Positions 30,759-38,970 of a DNA stretch of 64,000 nt are shown here, piece by piece. The stretch comes from Geobacillus zalihae NBRC 101842. Its GTDB lineage: Bacteria > Bacillota > Bacilli > Bacillales > Anoxybacillaceae. The position numbers and the translations under genes are program-made. The notes under the pieces are model-generated. The model searched no databases. It had not been told where the DNA came from and worked only from the letters and a program-made list of their open reading frames with translations. The stretch spans positions 1-64,000 of the forward strand of contig NZ_BCPV01000003.1 of the NCBI RefSeq assembly GCF_001544135.1. Reading direction: 5' to 3'. Position 1 is the first letter of the stretch. Each line of letters begins with the position of its first letter.

Positions 30759-30799
30759 AAAAAAAGGTGATAAAAGGCTTTCCCCTCTTATCACCTTTC
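30759..30799 (-). terminator. Intrinsic terminator between rpsB and tsf
   Basis: Minus strand AAAGGTGATAA / TTATCACCTTT 11-bp stem with a 14-nt loop, followed by T5-7. A TATACT (30728-30733) downstream may be a -10 for tsf, though its -35 is unclear. Confidence 0.85.
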
Positions 30800-30809
30800 T
30801 TGTGCATCG

Positions 30810-31517
30810 TTACTCTGCTGCGACGGCCGCTTCTTCGCCTTGTTTCGCCTCAAGCACGGCGTCGGCGATTTTCGAAGTCAACAGCTTAACAGCGCGGATG
30901 GCGTCGTCGTTGGCCGGAATGACATAGTCAATTTCATCCGGATCGCAGTTCGTGTCGACGATGCCGATGATCGGGATGTTCAGCTTGCGCGCTTCCGCCA
31001 CCGCGATCCGCTCTTTGCGCGGGTCAATGACAAACAACGCATCCGGCAGCTCTTTCATGTCTTTGATGCCGCCCAAAAACTTCTCAAGACGCTCTTTTTC
31101 TTTTTTCAAGCGAATGACTTCTTTTTTCGGCAGAACGTCAAATATTCCATCTTCTTCCATTTTTTCAATTTCACGCAGCCGTTTGATCCGCTTTTGGATC
31201 GTAGCGAAGTTCGTCAGCGTGCCGCCGAGCCAGCGTTGGTTGACATAAAACATGCCGCAGCGTTCCGCTTCTTCCTTCACCGACTCTTGCGCTTGTTTTT
31301 TCGTGCCGACGAACAAAATTTTGCCGCCATTCGCCGCCAATTCGCGAACGAAGTTGTAGGCTTCCTCGACTTTTTTCACCGTTTTTTGCAAGTCGATGAT
31401 ATAGATGCCGTTGCGCTCCGTGAAAATGTATTTTTTCATCTTCGGATTCCAACGGCGCGTCTGATGTCCAAAGTGGACGCCAGCTTCAAGCAGTTGTTTC
31501 ATCGAAATAACCGACAT
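30810..31517 (-). CDS. rpsB: 30S ribosomal protein S2
   Basis: 235 residues: [22 protein letters not shown], coiled-coil segment around [35 protein letters not shown] and a [17 protein letters not shown] end. The C-terminal tail [13 protein letters not shown] is acidic. The ATG at 31517 has GGAGGAG 5 nt upstream; the longer frame runs into the leader hairpin. It has its own promoter and structured leader after the fla/che operon. Confidence 0.98.
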   Translation of the reverse strand: MSVISMKQLLEAGVHFGHQTRRWNPKMKKYIFTERNGIYIIDLQKTVKKVEEAYNFVRELAANGGKILFVGTKKQAQESVKEEAERCGMFYVNQRWLGGTLTNFATIQKRIKRLREIEKMEEDGIFDVLPKKEVIRLKKEKERLEKFLGGIKDMKELPDALFVIDPRKERIAVAEARKLNIPIIGIVDTNCDPDEIDYVIPANDDAIRAVKLLTSKIADAVLEAKQGEEAAVAAE

Positions 31518-31568
31518 GTATGCTCCTCCTGTTTCCTTAGTGGTTTTTGGTCCTCCGCCTGCCTCATC

Positions 31569-31606
31569 TTTCAGCAAGACTGGCGTTGCCAGCACCGTTG
31601 CTGAAA
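31569..31606 (-). promoter_or_regulatory. Structured leader hairpin upstream of rpsB
   Basis: Outer 9-bp stem TTTCAGCAA / TTGCTGAAA enclosing an inner CTGGC / GCCAG stem with an asymmetric internal loop. A second small GTGTG/CACAC hairpin lies 5' of it. It is a candidate S2 autoregulatory operator; protein binding is an inference. Confidence 0.55.
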
Positions 31607-31637
31607 TCACCAGGCGTGTGTATTCACACCATGAAAA

Positions 31638-31667
31638 AATATATCACAACTGCAAGCGGCAAATCAA
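31638..31667 (-). promoter_or_regulatory. Putative sigma-A promoter of rpsB
   Basis: Minus strand TTGATT (31662-31667), 18-bp spacer, TATATT (31638-31643), just downstream of the swrB stop. It would give a leader of about 110 nt. Confidence 0.6.
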
Positions 31668-31679
31668 GCTGTTATTCGC

Positions 31680-32297
31680 CTATTGATTCGTTTTTTGCGC
31701 AAATTTGAGCCATAGCTCGACTTCCGTTTTCCCTTTGCCGAGCTGTTTGGCAATTTCCTCGACTGTCTCTCCTTCCGCATATAGGCGGCGAGCAAGCTCA
31801 CTCGCGTCGGCCGGTCGGGCGTGTGAAAGTTCGAGCACATCCTTGACCGCTTCGATGTCTGGGAAATAGCCCGGAGCGGCGCTTGGACGGTTTGTTTTGG
31901 CGCGTTTTTCGGTTTCTCCCCGCTCCGCCGGCTCGTTTTCCCCCTTTTTTGCTTCCGCTGTTCGCTTTTCGAACCCCGCTCCGATTTCACCGCCTCCTGC
32001 CCCCGGCATGGACGCCGTCTCTTTCCCGTTCGCGCCCCGTTGCCCACTGGGCGCATCGTTCGTTTCCGGTGCAGAAACGAATGGAGCCGCGCCGCTATTA
32101 AGCAACGAGTCAAGTTCAGCCAAAAAGCGCTCGTTTTCTTCCTTCCAGGCAGCGAGATAAGCGGTCATGGCTTCCTCGAGCTCCTCGGCCCGCCTCTCCG
32201 CCTCGCCAAGCCGCGACAGGCGAAGGAAAAGCACAATGATCAACCAAAACGACAAGGCGTGCAACAGCAAACTGATCGTTAGCCAAAATGCCATCAT
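31680..32297 (-). CDS. swrB: SwrB-like membrane-anchored flagellar assembly regulator
   Basis: About 205 residues: one N-terminal membrane helix (MMAFWLTISLLLHALSFWLI), a charged coiled-coil stretch (about 25-65) and a long low-complexity polar linker. The C-terminal HTH-like module includes EETVEEIAKQLGKGKTEVELW-type sequence. The last gene of the fla/che operon is swrB (ylxL) in B. subtilis, where it promotes basal-body/export-gate assembly. Sequence identity to that protein is weak by eye; architecture and position support the call. Starts at one of two adjacent ATGs after AAGGA. Confidence 0.7.
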   Translation of the reverse strand: MMAFWLTISLLLHALSFWLIIVLFLRLSRLGEAERRAEELEEAMTAYLAAWKEENERFLAELDSLLNSGAAPFVSAPETNDAPSGQRGANGKETASMPGAGGGEIGAGFEKRTAEAKKGENEPAERGETEKRAKTNRPSAAPGYFPDIEAVKDVLELSHARPADASELARRLYAEGETVEEIAKQLGKGKTEVELWLKFAQKTNQ

Positions 32298-32305
32298 GAT
32301 GTTCA

Positions 32306-32551
32306 CTATCCTTGAATGTCGATCGTTTTTCCTTTATAAGGGTGTCCTCCAAAACGGGACGCCTCCTGCTCAAGACGGGCGCTCGTTCGTTTATCCGTCA
32401 CCCGACGACGCGCACGCTCCGCCCGCTTTTGGCCGGCAGCTGCCATTTGCGCCTGCACGGCATAGGAATGTTGTTGCGTTGAGGTTTGAAGCCTTTCCGC
32501 GTCGGGCGCTTTCGGCATGACGCTTTGCAACGCTGGAAGCTGGATGTCCAT
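32306..32551 (-). CDS. Unrecognised small protein between sigD and swrB
   Basis: 81 residues, no family recognised. It is soluble, with a Gln/Ala-rich helical middle, a strongly basic segment (QKRAERARRRVTDKRTSAR) and a conserved-looking end GGHPYKGKTIDIQG. The ATG has GAGGGGAGAG about 7 nt upstream and sits 17 nt after sigD; swrB starts 9 nt after its stop, so it is translated in the fla/che operon. B. subtilis has no gene at this point as far as I know. The short C-terminal motif suggests a partner-binding peptide (inference). Confidence 0.75.
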   Translation of the reverse strand: MDIQLPALQSVMPKAPDAERLQTSTQQHSYAVQAQMAAAGQKRAERARRRVTDKRTSARLEQEASRFGGHPYKGKTIDIQG

Positions 32552-32567
32552 CGCGTTTTCTCTCCCC

Positions 32568-33323
32568 TCATGGCTCTTTTTCAAAAAAGCGGCGCAGTTT
32601 CCAAAGCGCTTTCGCATGAATTTGCGAAATTCTTGATGTCGACAAATGCAAAAGGCTCCCGATTTCTGTAAACGTCAGCTCCTCTTTATAAAACAAACTG
32701 ATGACGAGCTGCTCTTTTTCATTCAGCTGTCCGATGGCTTCAGCCAGCTTTTCGATCATTTCCTGCTTAACGATTTGCTCCTCGGGAAGCGGAGCGCGGT
32801 CGTCGCGAACCGAAAGCAGTCCTTCATCTTCGTCGACGGTCGTCTGCCCGAGCGGCAGCCAATGGGAAAAAAACGTTTCACTCGCCGCCGCCTGCACTTC
32901 CTCTTCCGTCATCCCGAGCTCAGCGGCGATCTCTTTCGCCGTTACCGATCGCATGTGCCGCTGTTCAAGCCGCTCGATCGCTTCCTCAATTTTTTTTGCC
33001 TTATCGCGCATGCTGCGCGGCAGCCAGTCTTCTTTGCGCAAACCGTCTAAGATGGCGCCGCGGATGCGGAACGAGGCGTACGTGTCGAACTTCAAATCAC
33101 GCGATGGGTCAAATTTCTCCAACGCATCGTATAAGCCGACGAGTCCAAGGCTGACGAGCTCATCCTTCGGCACGGAGCTCGGCAGCGTCGCCGAAAGCCG
33201 CTGCACGTGGTAGAAAACAAGCGGCATATAGCGCTGCACCAGCTCCTCGGCCGCGTGACGGTCGCGGCCATTGATCCATTCATCCCAGTATTTCCGTTCT
33301 TCTCCTTTTAGCGCGCTTCCCAT
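32568..33323 (-). CDS. sigD: RNA polymerase sigma factor SigD (FliA/WhiG family)
   Basis: Directs late flagellar, chemotaxis and autolysin genes. 251 residues: region 2 (YMPLVFYHVQRL, GLYDALEKFDPSRDLKFDTYASFRIRGAI split over 2.1-2.4), region 3 with SVTAKEIAAELGM, and region 4 with LTFTEIGSLLHLSTSRISQI. An ATG at 33365 overlaps cheD, but the ATG at 33323 has AGGGGGAG 5 nt upstream and gives the family length. It is encoded near the 3' end of the operon. Confidence 0.96.
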   Translation of the reverse strand: MGSALKGEERKYWDEWINGRDRHAAEELVQRYMPLVFYHVQRLSATLPSSVPKDELVSLGLVGLYDALEKFDPSRDLKFDTYASFRIRGAILDGLRKEDWLPRSMRDKAKKIEEAIERLEQRHMRSVTAKEIAAELGMTEEEVQAAASETFFSHWLPLGQTTVDEDEGLLSVRDDRAPLPEEQIVKQEMIEKLAEAIGQLNEKEQLVISLFYKEELTFTEIGSLLHLSTSRISQIHAKALWKLRRFFEKEP

Positions 33324-33361
33324 TCTTCTCCCCCTTGCCTTGCGGAAACGGCGCATCCCGG

Positions 33362-33859
33362 TCATATTTCCTTGATTTCTTGAGCGGCGGTGCGGATGGA
33401 GAGCACGCCCGTCTGCGGATTAAATTCGATCGTGCGGCCGCTATGGCCCCCGACATCTTCGGCGACGACCGGAATGTGAAGCCGCTCGAGCTGCTTTTTC
33501 ACTTCCTCCACATTGCGCGCGCCAATGCGCATCATATCGCCGCCAACTGTCGAAAACGAAAACATTTGCGCCCCGCCGGCCAGCTTCGCTTTCAGCATCC
33601 CTTTCCGCCCGCCAGCGGCAATGACAAGCTGAACGAGCGCCTCGACCGCCGTATCAGCGTATTTGGCCGCATTGATGACTCCGCCGCGCGCCATCGAGGA
33701 ATGCGGAAGCATGACATGCGCCATGCCGGCAACCGCCTTGCCTGCATCGTAAATGACGACACCGACGCACGACCCAAGCCCGCACGTGCGGATGACATTC
33801 GGCGCTATGACGACCTCCATTTCCGCAATGCCGATTTTGACAGCCTGCGCTGTGCTCAT
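33362..33859 (-). CDS. cheD: Chemoreceptor glutamine deamidase CheD
   Basis: Deamidates receptor glutamines and binds CheC, stimulating its phosphatase activity. 165 residues: catalytic Cys in [14 protein letters not shown], His in [11 protein letters not shown], and the GGAQMF segment. ATG overlaps the cheC stop (ATGA), so the two partner proteins are made by coupled translation. Confidence 0.96.
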   Translation of the reverse strand: MSTAQAVKIGIAEMEVVIAPNVIRTCGLGSCVGVVIYDAGKAVAGMAHVMLPHSSMARGGVINAAKYADTAVEALVQLVIAAGGRKGMLKAKLAGGAQMFSFSTVGGDMMRIGARNVEEVKKQLERLHIPVVAEDVGGHSGRTIEFNPQTGVLSIRTAAQEIKEI

Positions 33860-34488
33860 AGACCATCCACACCTAACGCTCGAAAGATGGTGGAAAACGA
33901 CTCGGGGTCAGGTAGAAGAAAGAAATGGCCGTTGATGCTTTCGTCCGGGCGCCGTTCATCGTAAATGGCAGTGTCAATCAAAATGGCGTAATCGCCAACA
34001 CGCGACAGCTCAAGCAATCCGAACGACAGCACAGCTCCAATCATGTCGATGGCCAATGCCGGCACGGACGGGTGCAAGTTGAGCCGCGTAAAGTCAGCCA
34101 ATGCCGACAAATACGAGCCGGCTAAAATATTGCCGAGCTCCTGAAGCGCCGAGCAGCCAAGCTCATGGGCTTCTCCTTGAAACGAAAACGAGTCATCGCC
34201 AATCATCCGACGGACAAACCGCTCAGCCTGTTCCGGCGGCAACACGAAAAACATGTTTCCCGGCGCTTCTCCTTCGATGCGCAAATAGACGCACGCCACT
34301 ACTTGTTCCGGTCCACCGATTGATTCCATCATTTCGGCAAACGTCGCAATTTGAACGCGCGGCACCGCCATTTCAATTTTTTTGTTTAGCAACGTCGACA
34401 AAGCCGTCGCCGCGTTGCCGGCGCCAATGTTGCCGATTTCGCGCAAAATGTCAATATGCATCCCCGTCAAGTTGCGAATATCGTCCAA
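33856..34488 (-). CDS. cheC: CheY-P phosphatase CheC
   Basis: About 210 residues, a pseudo-symmetric CheC/FliY/CheX-type phosphatase. The two active-site helices are both intact: [14 protein letters not shown] and [13 protein letters not shown], each with the Glu and Asn needed for CheY-P hydrolysis. Two TTG codons could start it; TTG 34494 is 2 nt from GAGGAG, TTG 34488 is 8 nt away and is preferred. It partners with CheD encoded next. Confidence 0.95.
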   Translation of the reverse strand: MDDIRNLTGMHIDILREIGNIGAGNAATALSTLLNKKIEMAVPRVQIATFAEMMESIGGPEQVVACVYLRIEGEAPGNMFFVLPPEQAERFVRRMIGDDSFSFQGEAHELGCSALQELGNILAGSYLSALADFTRLNLHPSVPALAIDMIGAVLSFGLLELSRVGDYAILIDTAIYDERRPDESINGHFFLLPDPESFSTIFRALGVDGL

Positions 34489-34510
34489 GGTCAATGCTCC
34501 TCTCTACAGG

Positions 34511-34948
34511 TTATCGGTCGAGCACTTTCGCCAAATCGAGCAAAATGAGGAGCCGATTCTCCACTTTCGCCACGCCGTCGATGTAACTTGCCTCAACGGA
34601 GCCAATTGCCTCTGGCGGCGGTTCGATGCTTTCCGCCGGCAGATCAAGGACATCATTCGCGGCATCGACGATGAGCCCAACTTCCATATCCTCAAGAGCA
34701 ACGATAATGATCCGCGTCTGTTCCCCATATGGTTCGGGGGCAAACCCGAACCGCTCGCGCAAATCGATGATCGGCGTCACAACACCGCGCAAGTTGATGA
34801 CCCCTTTTACATAATGGGCCGTCCCCGGCACGCGCGTGATCGGCTGCATTTTCTCGATGGAACGGACATGCTGCACCGGCAGAGCATATTCTTCTTCTTT
34901 CAGGCGAAACGCAATCACTTTCCAGTCTGCTTGCACGCTGGCCGTCAT
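34511..34948 (-). CDS. cheW: Chemotaxis coupling protein CheW
   Basis: SH3-like scaffold joining receptors to CheA. 145 residues: VIAFRLKEEEYALPVQHV, ITRVPGTAHYVKGVINLRG and VVTPIIDLRERFG. The ATG at 34948 has GGGGGAGGA about 7 nt upstream. An 83-nt gap (34949-35031) to cheA holds nothing recognised. Confidence 0.97.
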   Translation of the reverse strand: MTASVQADWKVIAFRLKEEEYALPVQHVRSIEKMQPITRVPGTAHYVKGVINLRGVVTPIIDLRERFGFAPEPYGEQTRIIIVALEDMEVGLIVDAANDVLDLPAESIEPPPEAIGSVEASYIDGVAKVENRLLILLDLAKVLDR

Positions 34949-35031
34949 CCAATCCTCCCCCTTTTTTTCGACATGCCACTGAAAACGGCAGATCAACGCC
35001 ATAGGCGCCCCCGCACCGACACGGCCATCTC

Positions 35032-37032
35032 CTACTTCACGAGCGCGTTGCAGTCGATAATCAGCGCCACTCGGCCGTCTCCCAAAATCGTCGCCCCCGA
35101 GATGGCGAAAACCGAAGATAAATAGTTTCCTAGCGATTTCAACACGACTTCTTGCTGCCCGATAAACGAGTCGACCGCCAGCGCCGCCAGTTTTTCCCCT
35201 TTCCGGACGATCACGACCGCCACCGCATCTCCGTCATCGGCTGCTCCAGGAACAGCGAAGACGTCTTTCAGGCGGACGAGCGGCACGATTTTGCCGCGAA
35301 AATCGATGACCGGCTGGTTGTGGGCGGAAAAAATCTCTTCTTTTTTCACCAGCGCCGTCTCAATGATCGATGACAGCGGAATCGCGTACGTTTCCTCAGC
35401 GATTTGAACGAGCAACACCGAAATGATCGACAATGTGAGCGGCAGCTGAATGGAAAAGAGCGACCCTTTTCCAGGCTGCGAATCGACCGAAACGGTGCCG
35501 CCGAGCGATTCAATCGTGCTTTTGACGACATCCAAACCGACGCCGCGGCCGGAAATGTCCGAAACTTTTTCAGCGGTCGAAAAGCCGGGAGCGAAAATAA
35601 GCTCGTAAATTTGCTGATCGTTCAAATGCTCCGCCGCCTGCGGCGAGACAATGCCGCGGCTTTTCGCCTTTTGCAGCACCTTCTCCCGGGAAATGCCGGC
35701 GCCGTCATCTTCGATTTCAATAAAGACATGGTTACCGCTATGGTACGCTCGCAATTGAATGATCCCTTCTTCTGGCTTTCCGCGCGCCGCCCGGACGTCC
35801 GGCGCTTCGATGCCGTGGTCGAGCGCATTGCGGATCAAATGGACAAGCGGGTCGCCGATTTCATCGATCACCGTCCGGTCAAGCTCGGTATCCGCGCCGA
35901 TGATGTCAAGACGCACCTTTTTGCCGAGCTCGCGGGCGAGTTGGCGCACCATGCGCGGAAAGCGGTTGAACACCGTTTCGACCGGCACCATGCGCATATT
36001 TAAAATGATCGTCTGCAAATCGCTCGAGATGCGAGACATCCGCTCGACCGTTTCCGTCAATTCGGCATGGTTCAGCTCGCGGGAAATTTGCTCAAGCCGA
36101 CCGCGATCAACAACCAATTCTTCAAATAAGTTCATCAACCGATCGAGCCGTTCAATGTTGACGCGGATCGTTTTCGTCGCCTGTTTTACTGTTTGTTTTT
36201 CCGGCGCCTCTGCTTCGGCTTGAACGGCCGCGGCCTGCTCCATAGCGGCCGGTTGTTGGGGCGCAGCCGCTTTCTCACTTTCTGCCGACGGTTCATCGCT
36301 CGATAGCCTAGACACCTTGACGTCATCAATTTCCGAAATGCCCATCAGCCGCTTTTGCAACTCATCGGCTGGCGCTTTGGATACGACCGTAACGAGAAAC
36401 TCCCGGTCAAACTGTTCTTCCTCCAGCATCTCGACCGGCGGCGTTGCTTTCACAATTTCTCCGACTTCATTCAGCTGTTCAAACACCATATAGACGCGCG
36501 CTGCTTTCAACAAGCAATCATCGCGAAGCCGAACGCGGATTTCGTAGACGGAAAATCCCTGCTCCTTCGCCTGCTCGAGCACATGGTATTCAAATTCCCC
36601 ATACGCATGTTCAAGGGGCGGTTCTTCCCTTGCTGCCTGCTTGTTGGGCATCTCCCCTTGCTCGATTCGTTTCAGCTGTTCGACTGTTCTCCTTACATCG
36701 CGCGTTCCGTCGCCGCCTGCAGCGATGGAACTGATCATCGCCTCCAAATGGTCGACGGCCTCAAAAATGACGTCAAGCAATTCCGGGGTAACGGAAAGCC
36801 GCCGATTGCGTATGCCATCGAGCACGTTTTCCATTTGGTGCGTCAAATTGGCCAAATCTTCAAACCCCATCGTGGCGGACATGCCTTTCAACGTATGGGC
36901 CGAACGGAAAATATCATTCACCACAGACATGTCCTCCGGCGTTTTTTCAAGTTCCAACAGCCGCTCGTTGATCGCCTGCAAATGCTCTTTGCTTTCATCA
37001 ATAAATAAATCCAAATATTGGCTCATGTCCAT
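35032..37032 (-). CDS. cheA: Chemotaxis histidine kinase CheA
   Basis: 666 residues in the usual order. P1 has phosphorylated His46 in SAHTLKGMSATMGF; P2 is the CheY/CheB-binding domain (about 155-250); a Gln/Ala-rich linker follows. P3 is the dimer domain, P4 the ATP domain (N box LIRNALDHGIE, G boxes DDGAG and GRGVGLDVV) and P5 the CheW-like domain. ATG with AGGGGGAA 8 nt upstream. It phosphorylates CheY and CheB encoded in the same operon. Confidence 0.97.
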   Translation of the reverse strand: MDMSQYLDLFIDESKEHLQAINERLLELEKTPEDMSVVNDIFRSAHTLKGMSATMGFEDLANLTHQMENVLDGIRNRRLSVTPELLDVIFEAVDHLEAMISSIAAGGDGTRDVRRTVEQLKRIEQGEMPNKQAAREEPPLEHAYGEFEYHVLEQAKEQGFSVYEIRVRLRDDCLLKAARVYMVFEQLNEVGEIVKATPPVEMLEEEQFDREFLVTVVSKAPADELQKRLMGISEIDDVKVSRLSSDEPSAESEKAAAPQQPAAMEQAAAVQAEAEAPEKQTVKQATKTIRVNIERLDRLMNLFEELVVDRGRLEQISRELNHAELTETVERMSRISSDLQTIILNMRMVPVETVFNRFPRMVRQLARELGKKVRLDIIGADTELDRTVIDEIGDPLVHLIRNALDHGIEAPDVRAARGKPEEGIIQLRAYHSGNHVFIEIEDDGAGISREKVLQKAKSRGIVSPQAAEHLNDQQIYELIFAPGFSTAEKVSDISGRGVGLDVVKSTIESLGGTVSVDSQPGKGSLFSIQLPLTLSIISVLLVQIAEETYAIPLSSIIETALVKKEEIFSAHNQPVIDFRGKIVPLVRLKDVFAVPGAADDGDAVAVVIVRKGEKLAALAVDSFIGQQEVVLKSLGNYLSSVFAISGATILGDGRVALIIDCNALVK

Positions 37033-37044
37033 GCCGTTTCCCCC

Positions 37045-38094
37045 TCACTCCCCGATCGATTGGACGATGGCAGCGGCGATGCTGTCAAGCGGTGCGATGA
37101 CATCAACGACGCCAGCCTCGATCGCCGCTCTTGGCATCCCAAAGACAACGGCTGTCTCGCGCGCTTCCGCGATCGCTTTTGTGTTCCCGCTTTCCTTCAG
37201 GATTTTCAACCCTACTGTTCCGTCGCTTCCCATGCCGGTCATAATCACCGCGATTTTCCGACAGCGGCGAATGGCAGCAAGCGACTCAAATAATACGTCA
37301 ACAGCCGGACGATGGCCGGCGCGCGGCGGCGATTCGTCGAAACGGGCTTTAAGCGCGCCGCCTTCTTCACGAACGATGAGATGGACGCCGCCTGGCGCGA
37401 TATAGGCGGTGCCATTTTGCAGCACTTCCCCGTCTTCCGCCTCCTTGACCGTGATCGCGGCAAGCGCATCAAGCCGATTGGCGAGCGACGCCGTAAACCC
37501 TTTGGGCATATGCTGGACAGCGACGACCGGAGCGGCTAGATCGGGCGGAAGCTGCGTCAGCACCGTCTCGAGCGCACGCGGGCCGCCGGTGGAAGTGCCG
37601 ATCGCAACGATGGCCTGTTGCGGGCGCGCCGCCGCTTTGAACGATGGGCGCCAAGACGGACGTTGGCGGCGCGGAGCAGTCAAGGCAGCCACGTTCGCTT
37701 CGCTCGCGTGCAGCACTTTGCCAATCAGCTCGTCTTTCACTTTGTACAAATCGAGCGAAATCGGTCCGGACGGCTTGGCGACAAAGTCGACCGCCCCGTA
37801 CTGCATGGCGGCGATCGTGTTTTCCGCCCCTTCGGTCGTCGTGCTTGACACCATGACGACCGGCACGGGATGATCCCGCATGATGCGCTGCAACGTTTCG
37901 AGCCCGTTCATGACCGGCATTTCCACATCAAGCGTCACGACATCCGGCCTTAGGGCAGCGATTTTCTCGAGCGCCTCCCGGCCGTTGCGAGCTGTTCCGA
38001 TGACTTCGAGGCGCGGATGCTCGGACAAAAAATCACTGATCCATTTGCGCATAAACGCCGAGTCATCGACGACAAGCACCTTGATCGTCTTCAT
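37045..38094 (-). CDS. cheB: Protein-glutamate methylesterase CheB
   Basis: Removes receptor methyl groups when phosphorylated by CheA. 349 residues: receiver domain with Asp56 in VVTLDVEMPVMNG and acidic pair D10-D11, then a linker. The esterase domain has Ser168 (IGTSTGGP), His195 (AVQHMPKGF) and Asp291 (MTGMGSDG). ATG with AAAGGTAGAG upstream. No cheR is present in the window; in B. subtilis it lies elsewhere. Confidence 0.97.
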   Translation of the reverse strand: MKTIKVLVVDDSAFMRKWISDFLSEHPRLEVIGTARNGREALEKIAALRPDVVTLDVEMPVMNGLETLQRIMRDHPVPVVMVSSTTTEGAENTIAAMQYGAVDFVAKPSGPISLDLYKVKDELIGKVLHASEANVAALTAPRRQRPSWRPSFKAAARPQQAIVAIGTSTGGPRALETVLTQLPPDLAAPVVAVQHMPKGFTASLANRLDALAAITVKEAEDGEVLQNGTAYIAPGGVHLIVREEGGALKARFDESPPRAGHRPAVDVLFESLAAIRRCRKIAVIMTGMGSDGTVGLKILKESGNTKAIAEARETAVVFGMPRAAIEAGVVDVIAPLDSIAAAIVQSIGE

Positions 38095-38103
38095 GTTCCG
38101 TCT

Positions 38104-38970
38104 CTACCTTTCTAGCAAAAGTTGACGCAGCTTCGCAAAAAAGCGGGGAGCCCGCTCCGGCTCTTTTTCTCCTCCCGCCGCATAGCGGCACGCCATTTGA
38201 CGCACTGCCCGGCTCGCCTTCGCCGCCGGATCAAAGAGAACAAACGGCGTTTGCCGGACGACACAGCGCGCCACAGTCCGGTCTTCAGGAACGACGCCAA
38301 GCAAGGCGATGTCTTTATGGAAAAACCGACTGGCGGCATGCTGCAGGCGCGAAAAGACGCCATATCCTTCCCGCTCGCTGCCGGCGCGGTTGACGATGAC
38401 GGAAAACGGAGCCTCGCTGCCGGCGGTGTGCATATATTTCATCATGGCGTACGCATCCATCATCGCGGTCGGCTCCGGCGTCGTGACAATAAACACATCG
38501 TCGACGGACTTTAAAAAATACAATCGTTCTTCTGAGGCACCCGCCCCCATATCGAAAATGAGATAATCATATCGCGACGCCACCGTCTGCAGCTCGGCCA
38601 ACAAATAGTCGATAGCGGATCGATCGACACTCAACCATTGCGCGGCGCCCGTCCCCCCAGCAATATACGATAGATGCTCCGGTCCGCTTTTTACCAGCTC
38701 GGAAAGCGGCAACCGCGCGGAAAACCAATCCGAAAGCGTCATTGGCGACGACTGGCCGAGCAAAATGTCGATGTTGCCCATGCCGATGTCCATATCAAGC
38801 AGCAAGACGCGAAACCCGAGCTTCGAGAGCGACAGCGAAAAATTGAGCGAAAGGTTTGACTTGCCGACTCCGCCTTTCCCGCTCGTCACCGCGATGGTCC
38901 GCGGCCCCGCCGCCGGCGTCAGCCGGCGGCCCAGCTCATAGCGCAGCCGTTCTGCTTGATCGCTCACCAT
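38104..38970 (-). CDS. flhG: MinD-like ATPase FlhG (YlxH)
   Basis: 288 residues, ParA/MinD ATPase controlling flagellar number and C-ring assembly, and a GTPase activator of FlhF through its N-terminus. Deviant Walker A SGKGGVGKSN (30-39), LLLDMDIGMGNIDILLG, and the FDMGAGAS switch. The N-terminal DQAERLRYEL helix is the known FlhF-activating type region. The start overlaps the flhF stop by 7 nt. Confidence 0.95.
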   Translation of the reverse strand: MVSDQAERLRYELGRRLTPAAGPRTIAVTSGKGGVGKSNLSLNFSLSLSKLGFRVLLLDMDIGMGNIDILLGQSSPMTLSDWFSARLPLSELVKSGPEHLSYIAGGTGAAQWLSVDRSAIDYLLAELQTVASRYDYLIFDMGAGASEERLYFLKSVDDVFIVTTPEPTAMMDAYAMMKYMHTAGSEAPFSVIVNRAGSEREGYGVFSRLQHAASRFFHKDIALLGVVPEDRTVARCVVRQTPFVLFDPAAKASRAVRQMACRYAAGGEKEPERAPRFFAKLRQLLLER

